Shown in pieces: positions 8,037 through 15,743 of a DNA stretch of 64,000 bases; position 1 is the stretch's first letter; every line of letters begins with the position of its first letter. Source of the DNA: JAJDUF01 sp965238265 (lineage in GTDB: Bacteria; Chloroflexota; UBA11872; UBA12225; JAJDUF01); NCBI GenBank assembly GCA_965238265.1, contig OZ250185.1, positions 1,364,001-1,428,000 on the forward strand, in the 5' to 3' direction. The position numbers and the translations under genes are program-made. Under the pieces are notes generated by a model. That model was not told the DNA's origin. It was given only the letters and a program-made list of their open reading frames with translations, and did not search any database.

Positions 8037-9527
8037 TTACGCGACGTAGAGCGCGTAGAGCCGGGCGTCGTCGCGCCGTAGCCCGTTGAAGTTCACTCGT
8101 AGCCGAAACGGACCGTCAATCTCGCCGACCGAATGCCGATCCTTCCACACCACCGGCTGTCGTATGCCCGGTTCCCGCATAGGGACGCAGGCCGCGCCGG
8201 AATAGCCCGGCAGTGGCCGGAATTGCTCGTCCAGCACTTCCACCGTGACCTCGCTATGCTCCCATAGCCCGGCCACGTTGGCATACACCCGCGCTGGCGT
8301 GTCGCTGACCTGTATCGGACAGGTGATGCAGTGGCGCGTGCCGCGTTCCCAGCGCGCCGGGGGCCGCCGGTTGAGCTCTTCGGGCTGAAAGGCGCGGAAG
8401 CAGCCCAGCCGGTCGCGCTTCCAGCGGGCCAGACGCACGCCGCCGGTAATCCAGACGCTGTACCACAGCAGTGTCTCATCACCCCAGTTACACATCCCCT
8501 GCCCGTGACTGAGCGCCGGCCCGCCGATGATCGGCGGCAGCCCTTCCTGTGGGAACAGCGCGCCGGCGCCACCCTGCTCTTCGATGGCCGGGACGAGCCG
8601 GAAGTCGGGGAACGGCTCATGGTAGTGCAGCGCGTTGTGACTGATGACCAAGCCGAGGTCCATCGTCAACAGCCCACGGTCGCCGGACGGGTGGCCGTGC
8701 CAGCTGTCGTAGACGCCGAGAATCACGTTTCCCCGGTCCCATAAGCCGGCGCCCAAGTGGACTTGCTCGCCGGCGTTCCGACTGGTCGTGATGCCGGCCA
8801 TGTCGAGCAGGGGTAGCCGGTCGCGCTGAAAGCCGCGCGCGGTGGCCTCGGTCCAGTGCTCGAAGTCGTAGGAAGCGCAGGTCACCAGCTCGCGGGCTGT
8901 GCCGAAGTGGAAGCCCCCGTGCCCGTTGATGTAGTAGCAGTCGTTGGACCGGATCACGCCGCTCATCTCCAGCATCGGCCCGACCGGATTGTGCGGCGAC
9001 TCGGTCCAGCGCAGGCCGTCGGGACTATAGGCCACGGACAAGAGCTTGTCGTACTCGCGGCATTCGAAGGCGAGCTTGTACCGCCGCTGCGGGTCCGGGT
9101 CGTCCGGGTCGTAGAGCACGGGCACGGAGAGCAGATCGCACGCGCCGTTCCGCAGGTCAACGAGGTTGTTCTGCGTGCTGCCGTTGTATTCCACCAAGCC
9201 GAGCGCCGGTTTCTCCCAATGCACCCCGTCGCGGCTGACCGCGTAGCAGAGGCGGTCCGCTCGGTACCCGCCCCGGCTGCCAGCGCCCATGTACCACATC
9301 CGTAGCTCGTCGCCGCTGGGAATCACCGCCCCATAGAACCGCACTCGCATGTCATCGGGTGCGCCCGCCGGTCCTGGCAGCACGACCAGCGCCTCGCGCC
9401 CGCTGGCCTTGGCGCTCACCATGTGCAGCCGCAGCCCCGACGTAAATGGGATGCTGGCCGCATCGAACGGAAACAACACCGCCTCGCGGACGCGCTGATG
9501 GGGATGACCGTTTTGCACTTCGATCAT
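8037..9527 (-). CDS. Large glycoside-hydrolase-like beta-propeller protein (copy 1 of 3)
   Basis: This 496-residue soluble protein has repeated blade-type motifs: MWYMGAGSRG, CYAVSRDGVHWEKP, YKLAFEC and SVAYSPDGLRWTESP. The Y-S-x-D-G-x-x-W repeats are typical of five-bladed GH32/GH43-like folds. The C-terminal third looks like a beta-sandwich ending RLRVNFNGLRRDDARLYALY. Similar proteins lie at 9783-11255 and 17850-19346. ATG 9527 is preceded by AGGAG five bases upstream. The sulfatase start is only 35 bases beyond its stop, so the two are almost surely co-transcribed. A role in processing sulfated glycans is inferred. Catalytic residues cannot be assigned by eye. Confidence 0.7.
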   Translation of the reverse strand: MIEVQNGHPHQRVREAVLFPFDAASIPFTSGLRLHMVSAKASGREALVVLPGPAGAPDDMRVRFYGAVIPSGDELRMWYMGAGSRGGYRADRLCYAVSRDGVHWEKPALGLVEYNGSTQNNLVDLRNGACDLLSVPVLYDPDDPDPQRRYKLAFECREYDKLLSVAYSPDGLRWTESPHNPVGPMLEMSGVIRSNDCYYINGHGGFHFGTARELVTCASYDFEHWTEATARGFQRDRLPLLDMAGITTSRNAGEQVHLGAGLWDRGNVILGVYDSWHGHPSGDRGLLTMDLGLVISHNALHYHEPFPDFRLVPAIEEQGGAGALFPQEGLPPIIGGPALSHGQGMCNWGDETLLWYSVWITGGVRLARWKRDRLGCFRAFQPEELNRRPPARWERGTRHCITCPIQVSDTPARVYANVAGLWEHSEVTVEVLDEQFRPLPGYSGAACVPMREPGIRQPVVWKDRHSVGEIDGPFRLRVNFNGLRRDDARLYALYVA

Positions 9528-9604
9528 GGCTACTCCTGATCTGGCCGATCAATCTCGCTCCGGCGCTGCCGCCGGTCGGCGAGTTATGACGAGTACGTAG
9601 CAGC

Positions 9605-9632
9605 GCCGCGGCACTGCCGCTTCTGCCGCGGC
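9605..9632 (-). terminator. Hairpin between two propeller genes, possible terminator
   Basis: A perfect 9-base inverted repeat (GCCGCGGCA / TGCCGCGGC) with a 10-base loop lies in the 255-base gap downstream of the gene at 9783-11255. There is no T-run after it, so termination is uncertain. The rest of the gap shows nothing recognisable. Confidence 0.35.
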
Positions 9633-9782
9633 CCCCTATCCTAGCCGTTCCGCACCGCGCCGGCCCGCTGCTGCACCGACAGGGCGAGGGCGTTTACGGC
9701 CATCCTTGTAGGGCAACTTGGTCCCGGCCCCTCGCCGCTTGCCGCCGCGTCAAGCCGGTCACTGAGCGTTGATCGCCCTGGG

Positions 9783-11255
9783 CTAGGTACCGTAGAGCGC
9801 AAACAGCCTGGCAGCTCCGTAGAGCCAGCACCGCAGCTTGACACGGGAGCCGCTCAGCTCGGCCAGGTGCCGCTCTTGCCACTGGACCGCTACCCGCACG
9901 CCATCCCGGTCAATGGGCACACAATCCTCGCGGCCAAAGCCGGGCAGTGGTTTGTTGCTCGCTGCATCCAGCACTTCGACCGCCACCCAGCTGCGGCGCT
10001 GCTGAGTCGCGCTCACGTTGGCGATAAGCGCGACTTCCCGCTCCGCGACCATCAAAGGAGCAGTCGTCAGGTGTCCCGGTGTCTCGCGATCCGTCGTCTC
10101 CAGACCAACGAAGCCGTCGCGGCGCAGCGTCGCCAGCCCCATTCGAGACAGCCGCACGGCGCCTGCCGAGTCGTACCGAAAGGCCGCCGGCTCATTCGAG
10201 GCCGGCCAGCCGGTCCACTCCTCACCCTGGCCGCAGTAGTAGAGATAGAGCGTGTCGTCTTTGACAACGAGCTTGTCCGAGATCACCAGCATGCCATCAT
10301 CCCAGGTGCCCCGTGGGCCGCGGGGGATCACTATTTGGTGCGGCTGGAGGCGCGTGTAGTGTTCGCCATCGCGGCTCACCGCCAGCCGGATGTCGGCGCA
10401 ATAACTGCCGAAATTCCCGGTCCCGTTGGGCAAATACCAGCCATACTCGTAGAGCATGATGTACTGGCCGGCATATGGCGCCAGCAGCAGGAAGTGGTTC
10501 TCGTGTTCGAGGCCGTCGTTGGGATGCAGGATGGGATTCGCCGGGCTGGCGACCCAATGCTCGATGTCCGGCCCGTAGCCCAGGCACTTCGTCCGCACAA
10601 GCTCCGGCCCCGGCTTATTCGATGGATGGCTGGTTTGCCAGACGATCTTGTACCGGCGTTGCGGATCGGGGTCCTGGTCATCGCGCAGCAGGACGACGAT
10701 ATCCGGTGTGCGTCCTTGCCACGCGGGCAAGGCGATCCTGGCACCTTCCTGCCAGTGGATACCGTCCGCGGAATAGGCTACTCGAATTGGGTCCTGCCGC
10801 GTTGGCCCCTTGATGATCGCTTTGTAACGCTGGGCCGGATCGCCCCCGGGACGCTCCTTGATGACCGGCCCCCAGCCCTGGAAGCAGATGTTGTTGTCCT
10901 TACTGCCGTTGTACTCGTGCCGGCCCAGACGCGGTTTCGTCCAGTGAATGCCATCCTCACTGTACGCATACCCGGTTGCCCACCAACGCTCCGTGCTCAG
11001 GTCGGTCCCGTGATACCAACACTTGAAGAGCCTGTCTTCCTCGTCGTAGATGATGGAGCGCGACGCCCAGGGTGCTGCTTGCGCCGAATCCCACTCGTGG
11101 ATATCACCCAAGGGTAGCAGGGGGTTGTCGGGATGCTTGGTTGCGGTCATCACTCGCCGGACGACGTTGTAGACCGTCTCGACCGCATCCATGTCGAGGA
11201 ATAGGAGACGTGTCCCTGCTTCCAGGCGCAATCCATCGGTGTTTGCTGGTCCCAT
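9783..11255 (-). CDS. Large glycoside-hydrolase-like beta-propeller protein (copy 2 of 3)
   Basis: This 490-residue paralogue of the 8037-9527 product has the same order of motifs: KCWYHGTDLS, GYAYSEDGIHWTKP, HEYNGSKDNN, RVAYSADGIHWQEG, LAVSRDGEHYTRL, and a beta-rich C-terminus ending VKLRCWLYGAARLFALYG. No signal peptide or membrane segment is visible. The start has AGGTG just upstream. It would be the first gene of a leftward series (propeller, propeller, sulfatase, dipeptidase, SelA-like enzyme), although the 255-base gap below it holds a hairpin. The shared R-Y-K-(L/I/A) and D-G-x-H/R-W motifs suggest binding or cleavage of glycans. Experimental function is unknown. Confidence 0.7.
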   Translation of the reverse strand: MGPANTDGLRLEAGTRLLFLDMDAVETVYNVVRRVMTATKHPDNPLLPLGDIHEWDSAQAAPWASRSIIYDEEDRLFKCWYHGTDLSTERWWATGYAYSEDGIHWTKPRLGRHEYNGSKDNNICFQGWGPVIKERPGGDPAQRYKAIIKGPTRQDPIRVAYSADGIHWQEGARIALPAWQGRTPDIVVLLRDDQDPDPQRRYKIVWQTSHPSNKPGPELVRTKCLGYGPDIEHWVASPANPILHPNDGLEHENHFLLLAPYAGQYIMLYEYGWYLPNGTGNFGSYCADIRLAVSRDGEHYTRLQPHQIVIPRGPRGTWDDGMLVISDKLVVKDDTLYLYYCGQGEEWTGWPASNEPAAFRYDSAGAVRLSRMGLATLRRDGFVGLETTDRETPGHLTTAPLMVAEREVALIANVSATQQRRSWVAVEVLDAASNKPLPGFGREDCVPIDRDGVRVAVQWQERHLAELSGSRVKLRCWLYGAARLFALYGT

Positions 11256-11337
11256 GGCTCACCTCCCTCGGCGCTGCGGCGGTAGTATGTCCGCGGAAGC
11301 ACTGGTGAGCAAGTCTACAGTGAAAGGGGATAGGAGC

Positions 11338-11754
11338 ATGGGAAGGCTGAGTCAGCGGGAGATCGAGACCATCCTGCGGGAGCCGCATATCTCGATTATC
11401 TCCACCTTGCGCCCGGACGGCACTCCGCACATGACGCCGGTGTGGCACCTGGTGGACGGCGACCAAGTGGTTGTTGCGGTGGAAGCGACCTCCGTCAAGG
11501 CGCGGAACGTGCGGCGTAATCCGCACGTGGCGCTCTGTATTGCCCTCAACGAATCCCCGCAGCGGTGGCTCCTGGTGAACGGCACCGCGGCCCTGACGCA
11601 GGAGGACATCCCGGAGCTAGTACGGGCGCTGTCCCGACACTACCTCGGCGCCGCCGAGGGCGCCACGTATGCCGCGGACGTGCTACGGAAGCTGCAATTT
11701 GTGCTGCTGCGGATTACTCCCACGAGCATGATTGGCTTCGATGGCCAGGAGTGA
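11338..11754 (+). CDS. PPOX-class (F420/FMN split-barrel) oxidoreductase
   Basis: This 138-residue pyridoxamine-phosphate-oxidase-fold protein opens with the typical SIISTLRPDGTPHMTPVWHLVDGD strand-turn-strand. It continues with KARNVRRNPHVALCI (cofactor phosphate-binding region), GTAAL and a C-terminal helix-strand. The length and the T-P-V-W motif fit the F420-dependent branch; the window cannot show whether F420 is made. The frame is open from 11191, but ATG 11338 is chosen, with AAGGGGA seven bases upstream. The gene is divergent from the propeller gene, and the kinase-like gene follows 92 bases downstream. A cytoplasmic redox role on an unknown substrate is likely. Confidence 0.85.
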   Translation: MGRLSQREIETILREPHISIISTLRPDGTPHMTPVWHLVDGDQVVVAVEATSVKARNVRRNPHVALCIALNESPQRWLLVNGTAALTQEDIPELVRALSRHYLGAAEGATYAADVLRKLQFVLLRITPTSMIGFDGQE

Positions 11755-11846
11755 GGCGGGTGAGGGGTAGCTGACCGGGGGCGCACCGGCTATCCTGTCG
11801 TGTACGAGTAGCGGAGCACGAATGCCCGATCCTGCGGGAGGAGACG

Positions 11847-12464
11847 ATGCGACTGATCCTGGTTGGGTGCGAGTATGTCGGCAAGACCACCCTCGCCGAT
11901 GCGCTCCAGGCCTGGGGCTTGGAGCGGGGGCGCAACTTCCATATGGACGACCATTTCACCATTCCCGATGCCCAGCACGTCAGCGAGGCAGAGCAGGAGG
12001 CCATGCTCGCCCTGCCGGGGGCGATCAAGGAACGCTACCAGCGTTTTCAGATCCAGTACCACGTGCGTCTGCTGCACCGCTACGACGACATTATCTTGGT
12101 CGGTTTTCACATCGAAGAGGCGATCTACGGCCCGCGCTACTACTACCCGGGCCTGGAGGTGACCTACGAACGCCAGATCGAGCCGGAGTTCCCGCGCGAC
12201 GCCGTCCTGGCGCTGCTCACCGCGCGTCCCGAGGCGATCCGCGCCCGCATGGCCGCGGCGCCGCACCGCCATGCCGTCGTGCCACCGGCCGACGTCGAGG
12301 CCGTGCAGGAGCAGTTCGAGGCGGCCTATGCCGCCTCATGGGTACCGCGCAAGGTGCGCCTCGATACCTCCGAACTGCGGCCGGAGCAGATACTCGACCG
12401 CTTCTTGGATGTCGTGCGCTCCCGCTTGGGCGTCCGCGACTTGCTCCTGCTCAATAGCCGGTAG
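11847..12464 (+). CDS. Small P-loop kinase-like protein (thymidylate/adenylate kinase type)
   Basis: This 205-residue P-loop NTPase has the Walker A sequence GCEYVGKTT at residues 7-15. A family-type D-D-H-F segment follows, then a hydrophobic strand DIILVGFHIEEAIYG that may carry the Walker B acid. A lid-like arginine-rich region (TARPEAIRARMAAAPHRHAVV) and a C-terminal helix complete the fold. ATG 11847 is preceded by GGAGGAG. It resembles nucleoside-monophosphate-kinase-fold proteins, but the substrate is not evident, and no neighbour points to one. Cytoplasmic. It lies between the PPOX gene and a toxin-antitoxin region. Confidence 0.7.
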   Translation: MRLILVGCEYVGKTTLADALQAWGLERGRNFHMDDHFTIPDAQHVSEAEQEAMLALPGAIKERYQRFQIQYHVRLLHRYDDIILVGFHIEEAIYGPRYYYPGLEVTYERQIEPEFPRDAVLALLTARPEAIRARMAAAPHRHAVVPPADVEAVQEQFEAAYAASWVPRKVRLDTSELRPEQILDRFLDVVRSRLGVRDLLLLNSR

Positions 12465-12497
12465 TCCCGGCCGGAGAGATAGGCGGCCAGAGCATCC

Positions 12498-12600
12498 GTA
12501 GGGGCGCAGCACGCTGCGCCCGTCCCCCTGCGTAGCGGGGGGACCATAGGGGGCCGGTATTGCACCTAACCTCCGGCTCCTTCCCCCTGTGCAGACTGGG
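12498..12600. repeat. Dispersed repeat with GTCCCCC...GGGGGGACCATAGGGGG core
   Basis: GTAGGGGCGCAGC...GCTGCGCC is followed by CGTCCCCCTGCGTAGC and GGGGGGACCATAGGGGGCC, ending in a CTAACCTCCGGCTCCTTCCCC unit. Related copies lie at 19462-19503 (inverted) and 60041-60078. The repeat fills the gap after the kinase-like gene. Confidence 0.7.
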
Positions 12601-12628
12601 GACATGGTGGCTGGTGCTTCGGCAGTGT

Positions 12629-13032
12629 CTACATTTCGAATGGGTTCAGCCACTCCACACCGAGTTGGCTAAAGTCGCGCACGTTCCGCGTCACGACCGT
12701 CAACCCGTGAACGAGGGCTGTCGCCGCAATCATGGCATCCTGTTCAGATTGGCCGACTTCCCATGTTTGAGCCGTGCCCACGTCCGGAAAGCAGGCACAT
12801 CCATCGGCAATACTTGATAGGAGACGAGTATCTCGTCGAGCCAAGATTCGAGCACCGCCGCCTTTATCCCGTCTTGCTCACGAGCTTTCTCAATGCCGGC
12901 TTGTATTTCCCCCACCGTCACGACGGACACAAAGAGGTGCTGGTGTGGTGTCTGTGTGATCCAAGCCAAGACAGCCTGGTGGGGCCATGAGCGCCGTAAC
13001 TCCGAAATGACGTTGGTACCCAGGAGATACAT
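12629..13032 (-). pseudogene. vapC-like PIN-domain toxin, frameshifted and with a catalytic Asp lost
   Basis: The 5' part (M-Y-L-L-G-T-N-V-I-S-E-L ... SVVTVGEIQAGIEKAREQD ... LESWLDEIL ... PMDVPAFRTWA) and the 3' part (SEQDAMIAATALVHGLTVVTRNVRDF ... WLNPF) together make one complete VapC ribonuclease. They lie in different frames, joined near 12755-12775, so a one-base indel splits the gene. In addition, the first catalytic aspartate of the L-L-D-T-N motif is glycine (GGT for GAT). Two independent lesions argue for a real pseudogene rather than a read error. A small ORF that could be its antitoxin ends 5 bases upstream of its start. Functional VapC would cleave tRNA or mRNA; this copy should not. 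Confidence 0.85.
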
Positions 13033-13036
13033 CAGC

Positions 13037-13258
13037 CTATGGCGTGTGCGTCTCGGCACTGTGTCGAGGCTCTGGCAGCGGTGTTAGCTGCTCAGTCCTC
13101 GCTCCCGGCCTCAGCAGCAGCTCCTTCAAGCTGGGCCTGGTTGTGTCTTCCGCTACTGGCTCGCTGGAGGTGAGCGCGCGGCGGACAGTCGAGGAAAGAT
13201 GCTGCTCTAGTGCCTGCCGGGACGCCGCCCCAAGCAGGGGGTAGATTGTGACAGCCAC
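13037..13258 (-). CDS. Small protein, possible antitoxin of the decayed vapC
   Basis: This 73-residue ORF ends four bases before the vapC start, the spacing expected of an antitoxin-toxin pair. Its C-terminal part (RPSLKELLLRPGARTEQL) resembles the toxin-wrapping tail of some VapB-type antitoxins. No clear DNA-binding fold is visible in the N-terminus. The call rests mainly on position. The ORF overlaps by 52 bases the next upstream small ORF in another frame, so the pair may themselves be one frameshifted gene. Confidence 0.4.
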   Translation of the reverse strand: MAVTIYPLLGAASRQALEQHLSSTVRRALTSSEPVAEDTTRPSLKELLLRPGARTEQLTPLPEPRHSAETHTP

Positions 13259-13389
13259 TGCTCTAGCGCTTTCTCTAGTGCCGGGATAGCCAGTGATAAC
13301 TGGAGCCGCAGGACCTGCCGAAGCGCTTTCTCTAACTCCGCATTGCTCAGTGACGTCTGTTTGGCAGCGATGGTAGTCTGTGCCATCAT
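13207..13389 (-). CDS. Small helical ORF upstream of the vapC remnant
   Basis: A 60-residue ORF, mostly helical and rich in Leu, Ala and Gln (NAELEKALRQVLRLQLSLAIPALEKALEQW). Its end overlaps the next small ORF in a different frame. It could be the N-terminal half of a frameshifted antitoxin, or spurious. No family is recognised. Confidence 0.3.
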   Translation of the reverse strand: MMAQTTIAAKQTSLSNAELEKALRQVLRLQLSLAIPALEKALEQWLSQSTPCLGRRPGRH

Positions 13390-13480
13390 AGCGCCCTCCT
13401 CACCCCCCGGCGGCCCTCACCCTGATGGGCGGGGGGGGTGCGTCGCGCTGCTGGTTACTTTGGTGGACAATTCCCAGAGG

Positions 13481-13756
13481 TTAGCAAAGACGCTTTTGGC
13501 GCCTCTCCAGCAATCTTTCCAGGCCCTTTCGCCCCAGTCTCGATTGCTTGCCACTCAGTAAGCCCATCAACGTCCCCTGAGGTATTGACCGACCGCCTTT
13601 ATTGGGAACAATGACAGTGACGGTCACACCTTCAATCCGTTTCCGTAGGGCGACCCCGTGCTGCGCCCGACGCTTGGGACGTATGCTCCAGCCATCATAC
13701 TGGACAAGCAGATCAATGAATTGAGCGCCGGTGAGAGCCGGCAATCCTCTCGCCAT
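13481..13756 (-). CDS. hicA: HicA-like mRNA interferase toxin
   Basis: This 91-residue HicA-type double-stranded-RNA-binding-fold toxin opens with the family pattern LPALTGAQFIDLLVQYDGW. The catalytic histidine lies in RRAQHGVAL, then VTVIVPNKGGRSIPQGTLMGLL (the usual V-P-x-H-x-x-x-x-I-x-x-G-T-L region), and a basic tail follows. The usual G-S-H is A-Q-H here, but the histidine is kept. It starts 15 bases after the stop of the HicB-like gene, giving the order hicB-hicA on one strand. It would cleave mRNA when released from its antitoxin. The tail KGLERLLERRQKRLC is longer than usual. Confidence 0.8.
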   Translation of the reverse strand: MARGLPALTGAQFIDLLVQYDGWSIRPKRRAQHGVALRKRIEGVTVTVIVPNKGGRSIPQGTLMGLLSGKQSRLGRKGLERLLERRQKRLC

Positions 13757-13771
13757 ATAGACAACCGGCCC

Positions 13772-14098
13772 CTAGACGGCCATGGGCACAGGTGCTGCGA
13801 GGGGAGCTTGTAGGAAGTTGAGATATGTGTCGGGGTCGGTAGCGGACGCTGGTGGTGGTGGAAGCGCCGCTGGTGGTTGCCCTGCTCTCCACGTCACAAT
13901 ACCGTGGGTACGAAAGAAGCGCTCGCGCTCTCCTGACTCCTCAAGCTCGTCGAGGTGCTGACGGATAAGGAGCGGGAGCTCGTTGTGGACCTCCTCAAAG
14001 GTATCACCAAACGTCACCGTTCCGAGCTCGACGCACTCGCCGAGCCAGCAGTCCTCTTCCCTCCGCACGACAAGCGTGAGCGTCACCATCTCTTGCAT
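13772..14098 (-). CDS. hicB: HicB-like antitoxin
   Basis: This protein of about 108 residues has the HicB N-terminal partial RNase-H-like fold: VTLTLVVRREEDCWLGECVELGTVTFGDTFEEVHNELPLLIRQHLDELEE. Here W-L-G-E-C-V-E-L-G replaces the common G-(Y/W)-x-A-x-C-P-E-L-x-G stretch. The C-terminal part is proline-rich, and no helix-turn-helix is obvious. ATG 14098 is chosen over the longer frame (to 14170), because the extension runs through a duplicated non-coding repeat; ATG 14089 is also possible. It lies directly upstream of hicA and would neutralise it and probably repress the pair from the repeat-flanked region upstream. Confidence 0.75.
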   Translation of the reverse strand: MQEMVTLTLVVRREEDCWLGECVELGTVTFGDTFEEVHNELPLLIRQHLDELEESGERERFFRTHGIVTWRAGQPPAALPPPPASATDPDTYLNFLQAPLAAPVPMAV

Positions 14099-14120
14099 TG
14101 CTGGTGTGTCCTCGCTCCTC

Positions 14121-14226
14121 CCACCAGGAAGCCCCTGGCGGAGAGCTAGCCGCCCCGGCCGCCTCATCACACAATCAGTGTAGCATCACCCTCCACCGGG
14201 AAGCCCCTGGCGGAGAGCTAGCCGCA
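14121..14226. repeat. Direct repeat of 34 bases flanking the hicB leader
   Basis: 14121-14154 and 14193-14226 are the same 34-base sequence with two mismatches (shared core GGAAGCCCCTGGCGGAGAGC). They bracket a 38-base A/T-richer stretch that contains TACACT on the minus strand, a possible -10 for hicBA. The repeats could be operator copies or a small duplication. Confidence 0.65.
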
Positions 14227-14370
14227 ATGCGTACTGGGAACCTGATGGTCAGGGATGCTGCCAAGCCGGTGGAGCGGGCAAGCGAGCACGTTGCTGGCTG
14301 ATGGGCACAGAGACAAAGCAGCCGCCCCTCGGAGGTTAGGATCGAGGGACGGCTTGCTCGCGGGTAGTGG

Positions 14371-14457
14371 TGGTGCCGGGGAAGGGATTCGAACCCCCAC
14401 GCCCTCATCGGGCAACTGATTTTGAGTCAGCCGCGTCTGCCATTTCGCCACCCCGGC
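14371..14457 (-). tRNA. tRNA-Leu, anticodon CAA
   Basis: On the minus strand the sequence begins GCCGGGGTGGCGAAATGGC and ends TTCGAATCCCTTCCCCGGC followed by an encoded ACCA. The seven-base acceptor stem GCCGGGG/CCCCGGC is perfect. The anticodon loop is CTCAAAA, giving anticodon CAA (reads UUG). There is a long variable arm, as expected of a class II tRNA-Leu. Length is 87 bases including CCA. Confidence 0.97.
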
Positions 14458-14540
14458 GTCGGGATCGGCGCAAGCGCGGTACGGCCGCTGGCACGGCCTG
14501 GGGCCGGGTGGCTCCCCGCACTTCGCCGCTCCGAACGCCA

Positions 14541-14571
14541 ATTATAGCCATAGATCCAACCCCGGTAGCAA
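14541..14571 (-). promoter_or_regulatory. Probable sigma70 promoter of tRNA-Leu
   Basis: On the minus strand a perfect TATAAT (14541-14546) is preceded by TTGCTA at a 19-base spacing. It lies about 84 bases upstream of the mature tRNA 5' end, leaving a short leader for processing. Confidence 0.55.
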
Positions 14572-14654
14572 CCTTTTGGAGGTGCCGGCGCGCTGTCGCT
14601 TGGTGTAAGCTCCCTGAGCACGCGGAACCGCACACACGCTGCCCAACGGCCTCT

Positions 14655-15743
14655 ATGGGACGCATACGATGGGCGTATCTGGCCGCGATCTGCTCCTGCT
14701 GGGGCTGGGCGTCGCTCTACCCCGGTAGTGAGTTGGCCCTCGACGAGGTTGAACCGTTCATCATCGTGTGGGCGCGAGCCACCGTGGCCGGGCTGGCGCT
14801 CGCGGCACTGACGTGTATGCGTCTGGGCGGTGTACGCGCGGGCTTGTGCCGCATGCGCGACGAGCTACGGGCACAGCCCGGCATGCTGCTGCTCCTGGGC
14901 ACGCTGGCCTTTGGGGTCACATCGTCCCTTTCCGTGTCGTCGCAGGTGTTCCTGCCGGCCTCGGTCGCGGCGCTGTTGACCGGTATCGGGCCGCTGTGGG
15001 TCGCGCTCGGCGCGGCGGTGCTCGGTCACGCGGCGCGGCCGCAGTATCTGATTGGTGGATCACTGCTGGCCTGCGTTGGTGTTGGTGTAGTTGCGCTGGG
15101 TCAAGATACCGGCGTGGAGGGCGGCTCATGGTGGCAGTTCCTCGCCACTGCCGACTGGCGCGGGGTCATCCTCGCCCTGACTTGCAGTCTCGCCATAGCG
15201 GGGGCGATGCTGGTAGCGCGACGCACGGTGGCCGGGCGTGACGCCGTGGCGATCACCGCCGTGGCGTGCTGCTGGGCCGCCCTGGCACTGGTGCCGCTGG
15301 TCCTCGTGCTCGGCCAAGGCTTTCGATCACTGTTCGTTGCCAGTCGCGCGACCCACCTGCTCCTCGTCTACCTGGGCCTCGGGAGCACGGCGTTCAACTT
15401 TGCGCTCTGGTACTTTGCGCTGAGTCGCCTGCCCGTCACCCGCATAGCGCACTTCCAGTATCTAGTGCCGCCGCTGGGTGTGCTGTTGAGCGTGCTCATC
15501 TTGGGAGAGCCACTGACGGCGAGCCTGGTGGCTGGCGGTGGCGCCATACTCGTGGGTATCATCGTGGCGCAGCGGGGAGCCGGACTAGCCGGGCAGCGGG
15601 CTAGTCCGCTCCGTCAGCGCAATCCGACGAGGGCCGAGGCGGTGCCGGCGCAGCGTGTCGCCGCCGCCGGACAAGCCGCCGCCGTGCCGGGTCGCAAGGC
15701 CGGGACGTTAGCTCGTTGGATAGTGGGGCCCGATGACAACTGA
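14655..15743 (+). CDS. EamA/DMT-superfamily transporter
   Basis: This 362-residue integral membrane protein has about ten hydrophobic segments in two EamA repeats. The first starts RIRWAYLAAICSCWGWASLYPGS. The second is recognisable from WRGVILALTCSLAIAGAMLVARR to PLGVLLSVLILGEPLTASLVAGGGAILVGIIVAQR, where the L-x-E-P motif is typical of drug/metabolite exporters. A hydrophilic tail of roughly 50 residues follows. ATG 14655 is chosen; the open frame extends back across the tRNA on the other strand and is not credible there. The stop overlaps the next gene's start by 11 bases, implying translational coupling with the dioxygenase. The exported substrate is unknown. Confidence 0.85.
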   Translation: MGRIRWAYLAAICSCWGWASLYPGSELALDEVEPFIIVWARATVAGLALAALTCMRLGGVRAGLCRMRDELRAQPGMLLLLGTLAFGVTSSLSVSSQVFLPASVAALLTGIGPLWVALGAAVLGHAARPQYLIGGSLLACVGVGVVALGQDTGVEGGSWWQFLATADWRGVILALTCSLAIAGAMLVARRTVAGRDAVAITAVACCWAALALVPLVLVLGQGFRSLFVASRATHLLLVYLGLGSTAFNFALWYFALSRLPVTRIAHFQYLVPPLGVLLSVLILGEPLTASLVAGGGAILVGIIVAQRGAGLAGQRASPLRQRNPTRAEAVPAQRVAAAGQAAAVPGRKAGTLARWIVGPDDN

